From: Oceanospirillaceae bacterium
GTDB lineage: Bacteria; Pseudomonadota; Gammaproteobacteria; Pseudomonadales; Balneatricaceae
Assembly: GCA_023954795.1 (NCBI GenBank)
Contig: JAGSHA010000003.1
Coordinates: 1 to 38,937, forward strand
DNA: 38,937 nt
Reading direction: 5' to 3'
Part shown: positions 20,254 to 29,637 of the stretch, one piece after another
How the letters are laid out: each line of letters begins with the position of its first letter
How positions within the stretch are numbered: position 1 is the first letter of the stretch
Notes under the pieces: model-generated
Told to the model about the DNA's origin: nothing
Databases searched by the model: none
The model's input: only the letters and a program-made list of their open reading frames with translations
Made by a program: the position numbers and the translations under genes

Positions 20254-22416
20254 ATGACAACCATGAACTTTTTTCTCACCTGCCCAAAAGGGGTTGAGTT
20301 GCTGCTGGAAGAAGAGTTGCACGCCCTGGGGATTGATGAAACCCGGCAGACGGTGGCGGGTGTTTATTTTCAGGGAGAGCTGGAAGACGCCTACCGCGTA
20401 TGTTTGTGGTCGCGCCTGGCTAACCGGGTATTGATGTCATTACATCAGTTTGAGGTTGAGACTGCAGAGCAGCTTTATGCTGGCGTGCAAGAGATCAGCT
20501 GGTTGGAGCACATGCGTCCAGAGGGCAGTCTGACGATTGATTTTAATGGTCGGACTGACGGCATTAACAATACTCACTTTGGTGCGCTAAAAACCAAAGA
20601 CGCGATTGTTGATCAGATTCGCGCCCAGACTGGTCGTCGCCCAATGGTTGAGCGGCAGACGCCTGATATTCGGGTTAATGTCCATATCCAGCGAGGTGTT
20701 GCAACGCTGAGTCTGGATCTGTCTGGTGATAGTTTGCACCGTCGTGCTTACCGCTTACGGGCAGGTGAGGCGCCGTTGAAAGAGAACCTGGCGGCTGCGC
20801 TACTGATTCGTTGTGGTTGGCCTGCAGCGGCTGCAGAGCGCCCGTTATTGGTGGATCCTATGTGCGGCTCAGGCACGTTGCTTATCGAAGCGGTTATGAT
20901 GGCTGCTGATATTGCACCGGGTTTGCATCGTCGTTACTACGGCTTCAATCGCTGGCTGCAGCACAAACGCGATATTTGGCAGTCGCTGATACAGGATGCC
21001 GAAGCACGCAGAGATGCTGGGTTGATGACCTTGACGACTAAGTTTGCAGGCCGGGATATGGATTCCAAGGTGTTGCGTACGGCAAAAGATAACGCTGCGC
21101 GTGCGGGCGTTGATGCGTTCATTGAATTTCGTACGGGGCGTATCGAAGATATGCAGCGTGTCGATTTGCCTGAGGCGGAAACTGGACTGATGCTGACCAA
21201 TCCGCCGTATGGGGAGCGTTTGGGTGAAGAGTCCCAGTTAATGTTCCTGTATCGCCATTTGGGTGATCTGCTTAAGCGCCAGTTCCCTGGGTGGCAGGCG
21301 GCGATTTTTACCGGCAATCCTGAGCTGTGTAAAGTGATGGGTCTGCGTGCAGATAAGCAGTACAAATTCTTTAACGGTGCGATCGAAAGCCGTTTGTTTA
21401 TCTACGGTATTTCCGACAAAGTTGAAGAGAGGTCCGTAGCAGCGGAAGCGCAAACTGAACCCGCAGAACTCAGTGAAGGTGCGCAGATGTTTGCAAACCG
21501 TTTGCGTAAGAACCTGAAGCAGATGTCTAAGTGGGTCAGACGCGAAAATATTCAGTGTTATCGCGTATACGATGCGGACATTCCAGAATATCAGGTGGCT
21601 GTGGATATCTATGGCGATCAGGTGCATCTGCAAGAATACGCACCCCCAAAGAAAGTGGATAAAGTTAAATCCTTCACCCGTCTGAACGAAGTCATGGCAG
21701 CGTTACCTGTTGTGCTGGATATGCCTGCGGAGCGTATTACGTTAAAGCAGCGTAAACGTCAGCAGGGTACTTCTCAGTATGAGAAGCAATCCCAGACCCA
21801 GCACTTCTTTGAAGTCAGCGAACATGGCTGTCGATTGCTGGTGAATCTGAAAGATTATCTTGATACAGGGTTGTTCCTCGATCATCGTCCGGTACGTCAG
21901 CGCATTCAGCAGGAAGCACAGGGTAAAGATGTGCTGAACCTCTTCTGTTATACAGGCACTGCATCGGTTCATGCTGCTGTTGGTGGTGCAAAATCAACGA
22001 CCAGTGTGGATATGTCGTCTACCTACCTGAGTTGGGCTGAGCGTAATCTGGAGCTGAATGGCTTTAAAGGTAAGGCGCATAGCTTTATCCGCTCAGACTG
22101 TTTCAAGTGGCTGCACAGTCAGTTCAAGCCTGAATATGATCTGATCTTCATGGATCCTCCGACGTTTTCTAACTCCAAGAAGATGTCCAATGTGCTGGAT
22201 GTTCAGCGTGACCATGTTGAGCTGGTCGAAGCTGCGATGGGATTATTGCGTCCGGGTGGCAAGCTGATCTTCTCCAATAACTATCGTCGGTTTAAGCTCG
22301 ATTACGATGCGTTGAGTGATTTTCAGGTTCGGGATATCACGCAACAAACGCTGGACCCTGACTTTAAGCGTAACCAGCGTATTCATGTCTGCTTTGAGAT
22401 CACTCGTCCCGAGTGA
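20254..22416 (+). CDS. rlmL: Bifunctional 23S rRNA G2445-N2/G2069-N7 methyltransferase
   Basis: THUMP region, DPMCGSGTLLIEA, TNPPYGERLG, second methyltransferase domain NLFCYTGTASVHAA and FMDPPTFSNSKKM. Confidence 0.96.
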   Translation: MTTMNFFLTCPKGVELLLEEELHALGIDETRQTVAGVYFQGELEDAYRVCLWSRLANRVLMSLHQFEVETAEQLYAGVQEISWLEHMRPEGSLTIDFNGRTDGINNTHFGALKTKDAIVDQIRAQTGRRPMVERQTPDIRVNVHIQRGVATLSLDLSGDSLHRRAYRLRAGEAPLKENLAAALLIRCGWPAAAAERPLLVDPMCGSGTLLIEAVMMAADIAPGLHRRYYGFNRWLQHKRDIWQSLIQDAEARRDAGLMTLTTKFAGRDMDSKVLRTAKDNAARAGVDAFIEFRTGRIEDMQRVDLPEAETGLMLTNPPYGERLGEESQLMFLYRHLGDLLKRQFPGWQAAIFTGNPELCKVMGLRADKQYKFFNGAIESRLFIYGISDKVEERSVAAEAQTEPAELSEGAQMFANRLRKNLKQMSKWVRRENIQCYRVYDADIPEYQVAVDIYGDQVHLQEYAPPKKVDKVKSFTRLNEVMAALPVVLDMPAERITLKQRKRQQGTSQYEKQSQTQHFFEVSEHGCRLLVNLKDYLDTGLFLDHRPVRQRIQQEAQGKDVLNLFCYTGTASVHAAVGGAKSTTSVDMSSTYLSWAERNLELNGFKGKAHSFIRSDCFKWLHSQFKPEYDLIFMDPPTFSNSKKMSNVLDVQRDHVELVEAAMGLLRPGGKLIFSNNYRRFKLDYDALSDFQVRDITQQTLDPDFKRNQRIHVCFEITRPE

Positions 22417-22423
22417 TCCCTTT

Positions 22424-22439
22424 TGGCACATTCTCTGCA
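22424..22439 (+). promoter_or_regulatory. Candidate sigma54 promoter upstream of amtB
   Basis: TGGCAC-ATTCT-CTGCA: GG and GC spaced by 10 bp as in the -24/-12 consensus TGGCAC-N5-TTGCW. Confidence 0.55.
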
Positions 22440-22489
22440 TATATAGCCGGTTAACTGTGCCCTGTTTTCGCATCAGCATTGTGATGGTA

Positions 22490-22506
22490 TGCACTTTATT
22501 GGCGCC
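22490..22506. promoter_or_regulatory. Candidate NtrC site 1
   Basis: TGCACTTTATTGGCGCC, resembling the NtrC dyad TGCACYNNNNNGGTGCA. Confidence 0.45.
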
Positions 22507-22607
22507 TCCTTCATGGAGGGCCCCGAAATCCAACGGTTTCAGGGTGACCCGAAGTGGCGCAACCAAAGGACGCTGATACAAAAGCAGGGCATTGATAACT
22601 AAAATAA

Positions 22608-22624
22608 CGCACCAAAATGGTGCC
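22608..22624. promoter_or_regulatory. Candidate NtrC site 2
   Basis: C-GCACCA-AAA-TGGTGC-C, near-perfect dyad matching the NtrC consensus core. Confidence 0.6.
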
Positions 22625-22683
22625 TGATTAATTGGTCGGGCTAGTTTATGGTGCATAAGGTCATATACAAGCAGGAGTTAACA

Positions 22684-23892
22684 GTGGAAAACGTTAACAG
22701 TGCCGTTGAAACACTCATTCAGAGTTCCAACACGCTTTTCATACTGATGGGCGCCATTATGGTGTTCGCCATGCATGCCGGTTTTGCCTTTCTTGAGGTC
22801 GGAACCGTACGCCATAAGAACCAAGTGAATGCGCTGGTTAAAATCATGACTGATTTTGGTGTGTCTGCGATCGCTTATTTCTTTATCGGTTACTGGATTG
22901 CATACGATGTGACGTTCTTTCAGGATGCGGCAACGCTTGCTGAGGGTAATGGTTACCAGTTAGTTAAGTTCTTCTTTTTAATGACCTTTGCGGCAGCGAT
23001 CCCGGCTATCGTCTCCGGTGGTATTGCTGAGCGTGCTAAGTTCTGGCCGGTTCTTTTGGCGTCAGCGCTGACAGTGGCGTTTGTATACCCATTCTTTGAG
23101 GGCATGATCTGGAACGGGAATTATGGTTTTCAGGCATGGCTTGAAAGCTCGTTTGGTGCCGGATTTCATGACTTTGCTGGTTCTGTTGTTGTGCACGGTG
23201 TGGGTGGCTGGATTGCGCTTGCAGCAGTATTGCTGCTGGGTATCCGTAAAGGTCGCTATCGTAACGGCAGGCTGGTGGCGTTCCCGCCATCCAATATTCC
23301 GTTTCTGGCGCTGGGTGCCTGGATTCTGTCCATCGGTTGGTTTGGTTTCAATGTAATGTCCGCGCAAACACTGGATGGCATTTCTGGTCTGGTGGCTGTG
23401 AATACGTTAATGGCGATGGTGGGCGGTATTGTGACCGCTTTGATCGTTGGGCGTAATGACCCGGGTTTCATTCATAACGGTCCTCTAGCGGGTCTTGTGG
23501 CGGTTTGTGCAGGGTCTGATGTGATGCACCCAATTGGTGCATTGGTTGTGGGCGGTATTGCGGGTGTGATTTTTGTCTGGTTGTTTACCATTCAGCAGAA
23601 CAAGTGGAAAATCGATGATGTGCTGGGTGTGTGGCCATTGCACGGATTGTGTGGTGCCTGGGGTGGTATTGCTGCGGGAATCTTTGGTAGCGAAGCGTTG
23701 GGTGGCCTGGGTGGTGTCAGTCTGGCGTCTCAGGTGATTGGTACGGTTGCAGGTATTGCTGTTGCGCTGGTGGGTGGTTTCATCGTTTATGGTGTGATCA
23801 AGGCCCTTGTGGGTTTACGTCTGGATGAAGAGCAGGAATACAACGGTGCTGACCTTAGTATCCATAAGATCGAATCTACGTTTGTTGATTGA
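22684..23892 (+). CDS. amtB: Ammonium transporter, Amt family
   Basis: GFAFLEVGTVRHKNQVNALVKIMTDF, twin-His region FHDFAGSVVVHGVGG and VWPLHGLCGAWGG. GTG 22684 has GGAG 6 nt upstream; ATG 22648 is the alternative. Confidence 0.93.
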   Translation: MENVNSAVETLIQSSNTLFILMGAIMVFAMHAGFAFLEVGTVRHKNQVNALVKIMTDFGVSAIAYFFIGYWIAYDVTFFQDAATLAEGNGYQLVKFFFLMTFAAAIPAIVSGGIAERAKFWPVLLASALTVAFVYPFFEGMIWNGNYGFQAWLESSFGAGFHDFAGSVVVHGVGGWIALAAVLLLGIRKGRYRNGRLVAFPPSNIPFLALGAWILSIGWFGFNVMSAQTLDGISGLVAVNTLMAMVGGIVTALIVGRNDPGFIHNGPLAGLVAVCAGSDVMHPIGALVVGGIAGVIFVWLFTIQQNKWKIDDVLGVWPLHGLCGAWGGIAAGIFGSEALGGLGGVSLASQVIGTVAGIAVALVGGFIVYGVIKALVGLRLDEEQEYNGADLSIHKIESTFVD

Positions 23893-23905
23893 TACGTAAC
23901 ACTGC

Positions 23906-23945
23906 GACACAAAAAAGCCGACGTTAATGTCGGCTTTTTTGTGTC
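23906..23945. terminator. Bidirectional intrinsic terminator after amtB
   Basis: GACACAAAAAAGCCGAC-gttaat-GTCGGCTTTTTTGTGTC; 17-bp perfect arms with A/T tracts on both sides. Confidence 0.9.
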
Positions 23946-23959
23946 TGAAATATGGCTCT

Positions 23960-24376
23960 CTACATTTTAAGATGTAGCGAGTGAGAGTGTCCCTTGGGGG
24001 AGCGGTTTCGATGTCTGATAATCAGCAGTCCAAGCCCCAGGGTAATGGCTGCACAGCCTGCGTAGTGTAGCGTACTGGCTTCCGTGTGGCTTTGTAGCAG
24101 TATGCCAATAAGGATGTAGATAAATGGGATCGCTTCGTAGAGCGGTTCTGGTAGCAAAGAGGCTTCATGCCAGGGTAGATATCGATGGGGGTTCAGTGGT
24201 GTGTGCAGTGCATCTGCGCGACGGTTTTTGGAGCGCATGATCCAGATGGCTGATCCGCTACTGTAGAGAATGCCACCGGAAATCGCCTGCAGAAGATCGG
24301 TGGGGAAAATAATATTCATGGCCCCAAATACAAGGCAGAAATAGGGCAAAGACTCATAGAGAGGCTTGGGTAACAC
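23960..24376 (-). CDS. Uncharacterised small membrane protein with two duplicated modules
   Basis: VLPKPLYESLPYFCLVFGAMNIIFP...AIWIMRSKNRR and LLPEPLYEAIPFIYILIGILL...GLLIIRHRNRS. GTG 24376 has GGAG about 10 nt upstream; the track start GTG 24460 lies inside the gltA terminator hairpin. Confidence 0.65.
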   Translation of the reverse strand: MLPKPLYESLPYFCLVFGAMNIIFPTDLLQAISGGILYSSGSAIWIMRSKNRRADALHTPLNPHRYLPWHEASLLPEPLYEAIPFIYILIGILLQSHTEASTLHYAGCAAITLGLGLLIIRHRNRSPKGHSHSLHLKM

Positions 24377-24447
24377 GGGTGGAGATCTCCATACAGCATA
24401 CAGGTATATAAGCGAGCCGTAAGTGTAGGAGAGAATTATAAAAAAGC

Positions 24448-24480
24448 ACAAAAAAGCCACCGCAAGGGTGGCTTTTTTTG
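24448..24480 (-). terminator. Intrinsic terminator of gltA
   Basis: GCCACC-gcaag-GGTGGC flanked by A and T tracts, directly downstream of the gltA stop. Confidence 0.88.
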
Positions 24481-24496
24481 ATTCAGCGCAGCGTTT

Positions 24497-25774
24497 TTAT
24501 TCAGGATAGTCGCGTTTGCTTGGGCCAGTGTAAAGCTGGCGTGGGCGACCGATCTTGTTCGGGCTGCTGTGGAACTCGCTCCAGTGAGAGATCCAGCCGA
24601 TAGTACGGGACAACGCGAAGATCACTGTAAACATAGTGGTAGGAATGCCAATTGCTTTCAGGATGATGCCGGAGTAGAAGTCTACGTTCGGGTACAGTTT
24701 ACGCTGTACGAAGTAATCATCTTCCAGTGCGATCTGTTCCAGGCGCTTAGCAATTTTTAGCAATGGATCGTCGTCGATACCCAGTTCGTGCAACACTTCG
24801 TCACAAGTCTTCTTCATGACCTTAGCGCGAGGGTCGAAGTTGCGGTATACGCGGTGACCAAAGCCCATCAGGCGGAAAGAATCGTTAGGATCCTTCGCAC
24901 GTGCTACGAATTCTTCAATCTTGGATTCATCGCCGATCTCTTCCAGCATTTTCAGTACAGCTTCGTTAGCGCCGCCGTGAGCTGGTCCCCACAGTGCGGC
25001 AATACCGGAAGCGATACATGCGAATGGGTTAGCGCCGGAGGAGCCTGCCAGACGTACGGTAGAAGTGGACGCATTTTGCTCGTGATCAGCATGAAGCAGG
25101 AAGATCTTGTCCATCGCTTTCGCCAGAACCGGGCTAGGCTTGTACTCTGCGCAAGGCGTGCCGAACATCATGTGCAGGAAGTTTTCTGCATAGCTCAGAT
25201 CGTTGCGAGGGTACTGGAACGGCTGGCCGATGGAGTACTTGTAGCACATTGCCGCAATGGTTGGCATTTTCGCTACCAGGCGGTATGCGCAGACTTCGCG
25301 GTGGTGAGCGTCGTCGATATCCAGAGAGTCGTGGTAGAAGGCAGACAGTGCACCTACACAAGCAACCATGATCGCCATCGGGTGGGCATCGCGACGGAAA
25401 CCGTTGAAGAAGTGGTTCATCTGCTCGTGAACCATAGTGTGGTTCTTAACGATATTGACGAACTTTTCTTTTTCTTCAGGGGTTGGCAGTTCGCCGTTCA
25501 GAAGCAAATAGCACACTTCCAGGTAGTCAGAGTGTTCTGCCAGTTGTTCGATCGGGTAACCGCCGTGTAAGAGCACACCTGCACCACCGTCAATGTATGT
25601 GATTTTAGATTCACATGCAGCAGTAGATACAAAACCTGGGTCATAAGTGAAGCGGCCGCTGCCAGTCAGAGGGCGCACATCAACTACGTCAGGGCCTTCT
25701 GTGCCTGTATAGACAGGGAGTTCGATTGCTTCATCCAGACCATCGATGGTCAAACGTGCTTTCTTATCAGCCAT
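24497..25774 (-). CDS. gltA: Citrate synthase (type II)
   Basis: [85 protein letters not shown]. Confidence 0.98.
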   Translation of the reverse strand: MADKKARLTIDGLDEAIELPVYTGTEGPDVVDVRPLTGSGRFTYDPGFVSTAACESKITYIDGGAGVLLHGGYPIEQLAEHSDYLEVCYLLLNGELPTPEEKEKFVNIVKNHTMVHEQMNHFFNGFRRDAHPMAIMVACVGALSAFYHDSLDIDDAHHREVCAYRLVAKMPTIAAMCYKYSIGQPFQYPRNDLSYAENFLHMMFGTPCAEYKPSPVLAKAMDKIFLLHADHEQNASTSTVRLAGSSGANPFACIASGIAALWGPAHGGANEAVLKMLEEIGDESKIEEFVARAKDPNDSFRLMGFGHRVYRNFDPRAKVMKKTCDEVLHELGIDDDPLLKIAKRLEQIALEDDYFVQRKLYPNVDFYSGIILKAIGIPTTMFTVIFALSRTIGWISHWSEFHSSPNKIGRPRQLYTGPSKRDYPE

Positions 25775-25899
25775 TACAGGCTCCTATCATTTCGTTAGTT
25801 ATATGGACGTCTTAACGTATCAAGACATCTCTTTATTTTGATTTAGGCGACTAAATCAGAATCACTTGTTGGAGCTTGCCCAATATAAAAGGCACACCC

Positions 25900-25927
25900 A
25901 ATATAGAGTCTGCGAAGCGTTTGTCAA
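25900..25927 (-). promoter_or_regulatory. Predicted sigma70 promoter of gltA
   Basis: On the minus strand TTGACA (25927-25922), 16-bp spacer, TATATT (25905-25900). Confidence 0.65.
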
Positions 25928-26210
25928 CGCAGACCAAAGGTTGCTTTATTGCATCGCAGCAATTTATGACAAACTTTTAACAATTTTTGTTCTTTTGCTG
26001 AATAGGAATTTAGTTGTATTTCAGTGTGGTTAACCCCTGCAGACCTAGACAAAGGGCGTAGAACGGGAGTGTCGCGTTGTATTGTGGTTACGAAATGCTT
26101 ATACTCTCGCACCGAAGTTTATGTGCCTTAAAAGCGCTACAAGTGCCGAATTAAAGGGACGTGAGCTTTTTGGACGAGGTACTTATCTTTATAGCACTTC
26201 CTAGCAACCA

Positions 26211-26227
26211 TGCCCTGCAAGAGGGCA
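26211..26227 (+). promoter_or_regulatory. Hairpin just upstream of the sdhC start
   Basis: TGCCCT-gcaag-AGGGCA; the 3' arm contains an SD-like GAGGG. Confidence 0.45.
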
Positions 26228-26246
26228 GCAAAGTGTGACAAGAGCC

Positions 26247-26624
26247 GTGAATAAGAAAAGACCTGTAAACCTAGATCTGCGAACAATCAAACAGCCGCTT
26301 CCGGCGATTACATCCATTCTGCACCGTGCGACCGGCGTAGCACTTTTTGTTGCTGCTGCGTTCATGATGTATGCACTGGGTCTATCCCTGGAATCAGAAG
26401 CTGGCTTCAACGAAGCCGTTGAAATGTTCGAGAATGGCTTCCTTGCGAAGCTGATTGCGTGGGGATGTGTATCAGCACTGCTGTATCACTTCTTTGCGGG
26501 CATCAAACACCTGGTAATGGATTTCGGACACTGTGAAGAACTGGAAAGTGGCTTGAAAGCTGCTCAGGTTACACTGGGTCTGAGCGCTGTAGCAGTCCTT
26601 CTGGCGGGAGTATGGATATGGTAA
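26247..26624 (+). CDS. sdhC: Succinate dehydrogenase cytochrome b556 subunit
   Basis: VNKKRPVNLDLRTIKQPLPAITSILHRATGVALF...YHFFAGIKHLVMDFGH. GTG 26247 preferred by family N-terminus; GTG 26235 possible. Confidence 0.95.
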   Translation: MNKKRPVNLDLRTIKQPLPAITSILHRATGVALFVAAAFMMYALGLSLESEAGFNEAVEMFENGFLAKLIAWGCVSALLYHFFAGIKHLVMDFGHCEELESGLKAAQVTLGLSAVAVLLAGVWIW

Positions 26625-26965
26625 CTAGTATTACTAGCTTTGGTCGCAGTGGCCTGTACGACTGGATGATCCAGCGTGTAACTGCTGTCGTTCTTGCTGC
26701 TTACACTATTTTTATGATCGGTTATCTGGCATTTGGTGCCGAACTGACATACGAAATGTGGAATTCGCTGTTTGAAGGCACAGCGATGCGCATCTTTACC
26801 CTGCTTGCGTTGCTGTCTATGGCTGCACACGTATGGATTGGCCTGTGGTCTGTTTCTACAGATTACATCAAGCCAACTGGATTGCGTTTTCTGTTTCAAT
26901 CAGGCTCTGGACTAGTGACGTTTATTTACGTCGTTTGGGGCATCCAGATTCTGTGGGGTATCTAA
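26618..26965 (+). CDS. sdhD: Succinate dehydrogenase membrane anchor subunit
   Basis: GLYDWMIQRVTAVVLAAYTIFM...HVWIGLWSVSTDYIK; ATG 26618 is 7 nt after GGGAG. Confidence 0.94.
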   Translation: MVTSITSFGRSGLYDWMIQRVTAVVLAAYTIFMIGYLAFGAELTYEMWNSLFEGTAMRIFTLLALLSMAAHVWIGLWSVSTDYIKPTGLRFLFQSGSGLVTFIYVVWGIQILWGI

Positions 26966-26968
26966 AAG

Positions 26969-28741
26969 ATGTCTAAGCTGCGTACGCTAACTTTCGACGC
27001 AATTGTTGTCGGTGGCGGTGGTGCTGGCATGCGAGCTGCACTTCAGCTGGCACAGTCCGGTTTAAACACTGCATGTGTAACTAAGGTCTTCCCGACCCGT
27101 TCACACACAGTATCTGCTCAGGGTGGTATTACCTGTGCAATTGCTTCCTCTGATCCAAACGACGATTGGCGCTGGCACATGTACGATACCGTTAAAGGTT
27201 CCGACTATATCGGTGACCAAGACGCTATCGAATACATGTGTTCTGTAGGTCCTCAGGCTGTATTTGAGCTGGACCACATGGGCTTGCCATTTTCCCGTAC
27301 TGAAGCTGGTCGTATCTACCAGCGTCCGTTTGGTGGTCAGTCTAAAAACTTTGGTGAGGGCGGTCAGGCCGCTCGTACCTGTGCTGCTGCTGACCGTACC
27401 GGTCACGCACTGCTGCACACCCTGTATCAGGGTAACGTTAAAGCCGGTACTACCTTTCTGAATGAATGGTATGCTGTAGATCTGGTGACAAATGCTGACG
27501 GTGCAATCGTTGGTTGTATCGCCATCTGTATCGAAACCGGTGAGACCGTATACATCAAAGCTAAGGCAACTGTCCTGGCGACAGGTGGTGCGGGTCGTAT
27601 CTATTCTTCTACTACCAACGCTCTTATCAATACCGGTGACGGTATGGGTATGTCCTTGCGTGCAGGTGTTCCTGCTCAGGATATGGAGATGTGGCAGTTC
27701 CACCCAACCGGTATTGCGGGTGCGGGTGTTCTGGTTACTGAGGGTTGTCGTGGTGAAGGTGGTTACCTGATCAACAAAGACGGCGAGCGTTTCATGGAGC
27801 GTTATGCTCCTAACGCGAAGGATCTGGCAGGTCGTGACGTGGTTGCACGTTCTATGATTCTGGAGATTCTGGATGGCCGTGGTTGTGGTGAAGAGGGTGA
27901 TCACGTATTCCTGAAGCTGGATCACTTGGGCGAAGAAGTTCTGCACTCTCGTCTGCCTGGTATCTGTGAACTGTCTAAGACGTTTGCAGCAACTGATCCG
28001 GTTAAAGCGCCAATCCCAGTTGTACCGACTTGTCACTACCAGATGGGTGGTGTTGCTACCAACATCGGTGGTCAGGCGATTGCGCCGGATGCTGATGGCA
28101 ACGATCATATCGTTGAAGGTCTGTTTGCATGTGGTGAAGTTGCCTGTGTATCCGTACACGGTGCTAACCGTCTGGGTGGTAACTCCCTGCTTGACCTGGT
28201 TGTATTCGGTCGCGCTGCAGGTATCCAGATTGAGAAGCAGCTGCAGGAAGGCTATGAGAACACCGACGCGACAGAGGAAGATCTGGAACGCGCGATGGCT
28301 CGCCTGAACAAGCTGAACAATTCTACCAGTGGTGAAAGTGTTTCTGCTGTTCGTAAAGAACTTCAGGACACCATGCAGCTGTACTTCGGTGTATTCCGTG
28401 ACGGCGAAAGCATGCAGAAAGGTCTGGAACTGCTGAAAGGTATTCGCGCTAAAGTTGATAACTTGCATCTGGAAGATAAGAGTCAGTCATTCAATACTGC
28501 ACGTATTGAAGCGCTGGAACTTCAGAACCTGATGGAAGTTGCTGAAGCAACTGCGATTGCAGCTGAAGTCCGTAAGGAATCTCGTGGTGCTCACGCACGT
28601 AACGATTTCACCGAGCGTGATGACGAGAACTGGCTGTGCCACTCCATGTACTTCCCAGGTGAAAAACGTATCGGTAAGCGTGCGGTTAACTTCGCACCTA
28701 AAACCATGGATGCGTTCCCGCCTAAAATTCGTACATACTAA
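26969..28741 (+). CDS. sdhA: Succinate dehydrogenase flavoprotein subunit
   Basis: [55 protein letters not shown]. Confidence 0.98.
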   Translation: MSKLRTLTFDAIVVGGGGAGMRAALQLAQSGLNTACVTKVFPTRSHTVSAQGGITCAIASSDPNDDWRWHMYDTVKGSDYIGDQDAIEYMCSVGPQAVFELDHMGLPFSRTEAGRIYQRPFGGQSKNFGEGGQAARTCAAADRTGHALLHTLYQGNVKAGTTFLNEWYAVDLVTNADGAIVGCIAICIETGETVYIKAKATVLATGGAGRIYSSTTNALINTGDGMGMSLRAGVPAQDMEMWQFHPTGIAGAGVLVTEGCRGEGGYLINKDGERFMERYAPNAKDLAGRDVVARSMILEILDGRGCGEEGDHVFLKLDHLGEEVLHSRLPGICELSKTFAATDPVKAPIPVVPTCHYQMGGVATNIGGQAIAPDADGNDHIVEGLFACGEVACVSVHGANRLGGNSLLDLVVFGRAAGIQIEKQLQEGYENTDATEEDLERAMARLNKLNNSTSGESVSAVRKELQDTMQLYFGVFRDGESMQKGLELLKGIRAKVDNLHLEDKSQSFNTARIEALELQNLMEVAEATAIAAEVRKESRGAHARNDFTERDDENWLCHSMYFPGEKRIGKRAVNFAPKTMDAFPPKIRTY

Positions 28742-28753
28742 GGAGTTGTTATC

Positions 28754-29458
28754 ATGCTGGTAAGTGTATATCGCTATAACCCTGAGACTGATGACAAGCC
28801 TTACATGCAGGATATCCATATCGATATCCCGGGTGGTAAGGACATCATGGTGCTGGATCTCCTTCAGTTGCTGAAGGATAAAGATCCGTCTCTGGCATAC
28901 CGTCGCTCCTGCCGTGAAGGTGTTTGCGGTTCCGATGGTCTGAACATGAACGGCCTGAACGGTCTGGCTTGTATCACTCCGCTGTCCGCAGTGGTAGAGA
29001 ATGACAAGCTTGTACTGCGTCCGTTGCCGGGTCTGCCGGTTATTCGCGACGTTGTTGTAGACATGACTCAGTTCTACAAAGCGTACGAGAAAATTAAGCC
29101 GTTCCTGATCAATGATACGCCGGCACCGGCGATTGAACGTCTGCAGTCTCCGGAAGAACGTGCTGAGCTGGATGGTTTGTACGAGTGTATTCTCTGTGCA
29201 TGCTGTTCAACATCTTGTCCGTCTTTCTGGTGGAACCCAGACAAGTTCATTGGTCCATCAGGCCTGCTGCAGGCATACCGCTTCCTGGCGGATAGCCGAG
29301 ACACCGCGACGCGCGAACGTCTGGCTGATCTGGATGACCCGTTCAGCGTCTTCCGCTGCCACGGCATCATGAACTGTGTGAATGTTTGCCCTAAAGGTCT
29401 TAACCCGACCAAGGCAATCGGTAAGATTCGCAACATGCTCATTCAGCAAGCGACCTGA
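28754..29458 (+). CDS. sdhB: Succinate dehydrogenase iron-sulfur subunit
   Basis: SCREGVCGSDGLNMNG, CILCACCSTSCPSFWWNPDKFIGPSGLLQAYRF, CVNVCPKGLNPTKAIGKI. Confidence 0.98.
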   Translation: MLVSVYRYNPETDDKPYMQDIHIDIPGGKDIMVLDLLQLLKDKDPSLAYRRSCREGVCGSDGLNMNGLNGLACITPLSAVVENDKLVLRPLPGLPVIRDVVVDMTQFYKAYEKIKPFLINDTPAPAIERLQSPEERAELDGLYECILCACCSTSCPSFWWNPDKFIGPSGLLQAYRFLADSRDTATRERLADLDDPFSVFRCHGIMNCVNVCPKGLNPTKAIGKIRNMLIQQAT

Positions 29459-29459
29459 T

Positions 29460-29492
29460 AAAAAGCGGTGCCCTAGGGCACCGCTTTTTTTT
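29460..29492 (+). terminator. Intrinsic terminator after sdhB
   Basis: AAAAAGCGGTGCCCT|AGGGCACCGCTTTTT is a perfect 30-bp DNA palindrome, followed by more T. Confidence 0.92.
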
Positions 29493-29610
29493 GTTCTTTT
29501 TGTGCTGAATGAGAAAGACTAATTGTCCGATTAGAAAAAAATGACAATTCAGTGATATTCACACAAAGAATTATTTAAAGCTTCCTGTGAAAAGCTATAG
29601 AATACCAACC

Positions 29611-29637
29611 GCCAAGCACAGGGACGCCTGTGGTGGC
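29611..29637 (+). ncRNA. Structured 5' leader element upstream of sucA (candidate cis-regulatory RNA)
   Basis: GCCA-ag-CACAGG-gacg-CCTGTG-g-TGGC hairpin in the 270-nt sdhB-sucA gap, about 100 nt before the start codon. Confidence 0.45.

Noticed and set aside
24788-25570. 260-aa ORF opposite gltA
   Set aside because: In register with gltA codons on the other strand; codon-bias artefact.
27101-28468. 455-aa antisense ORF opposite sdhA
   Set aside because: In register with sdhA codons and explained by avoidance of TTA/CTA/TCA; Thr/Gln/Val-rich translation without recognisable domains.
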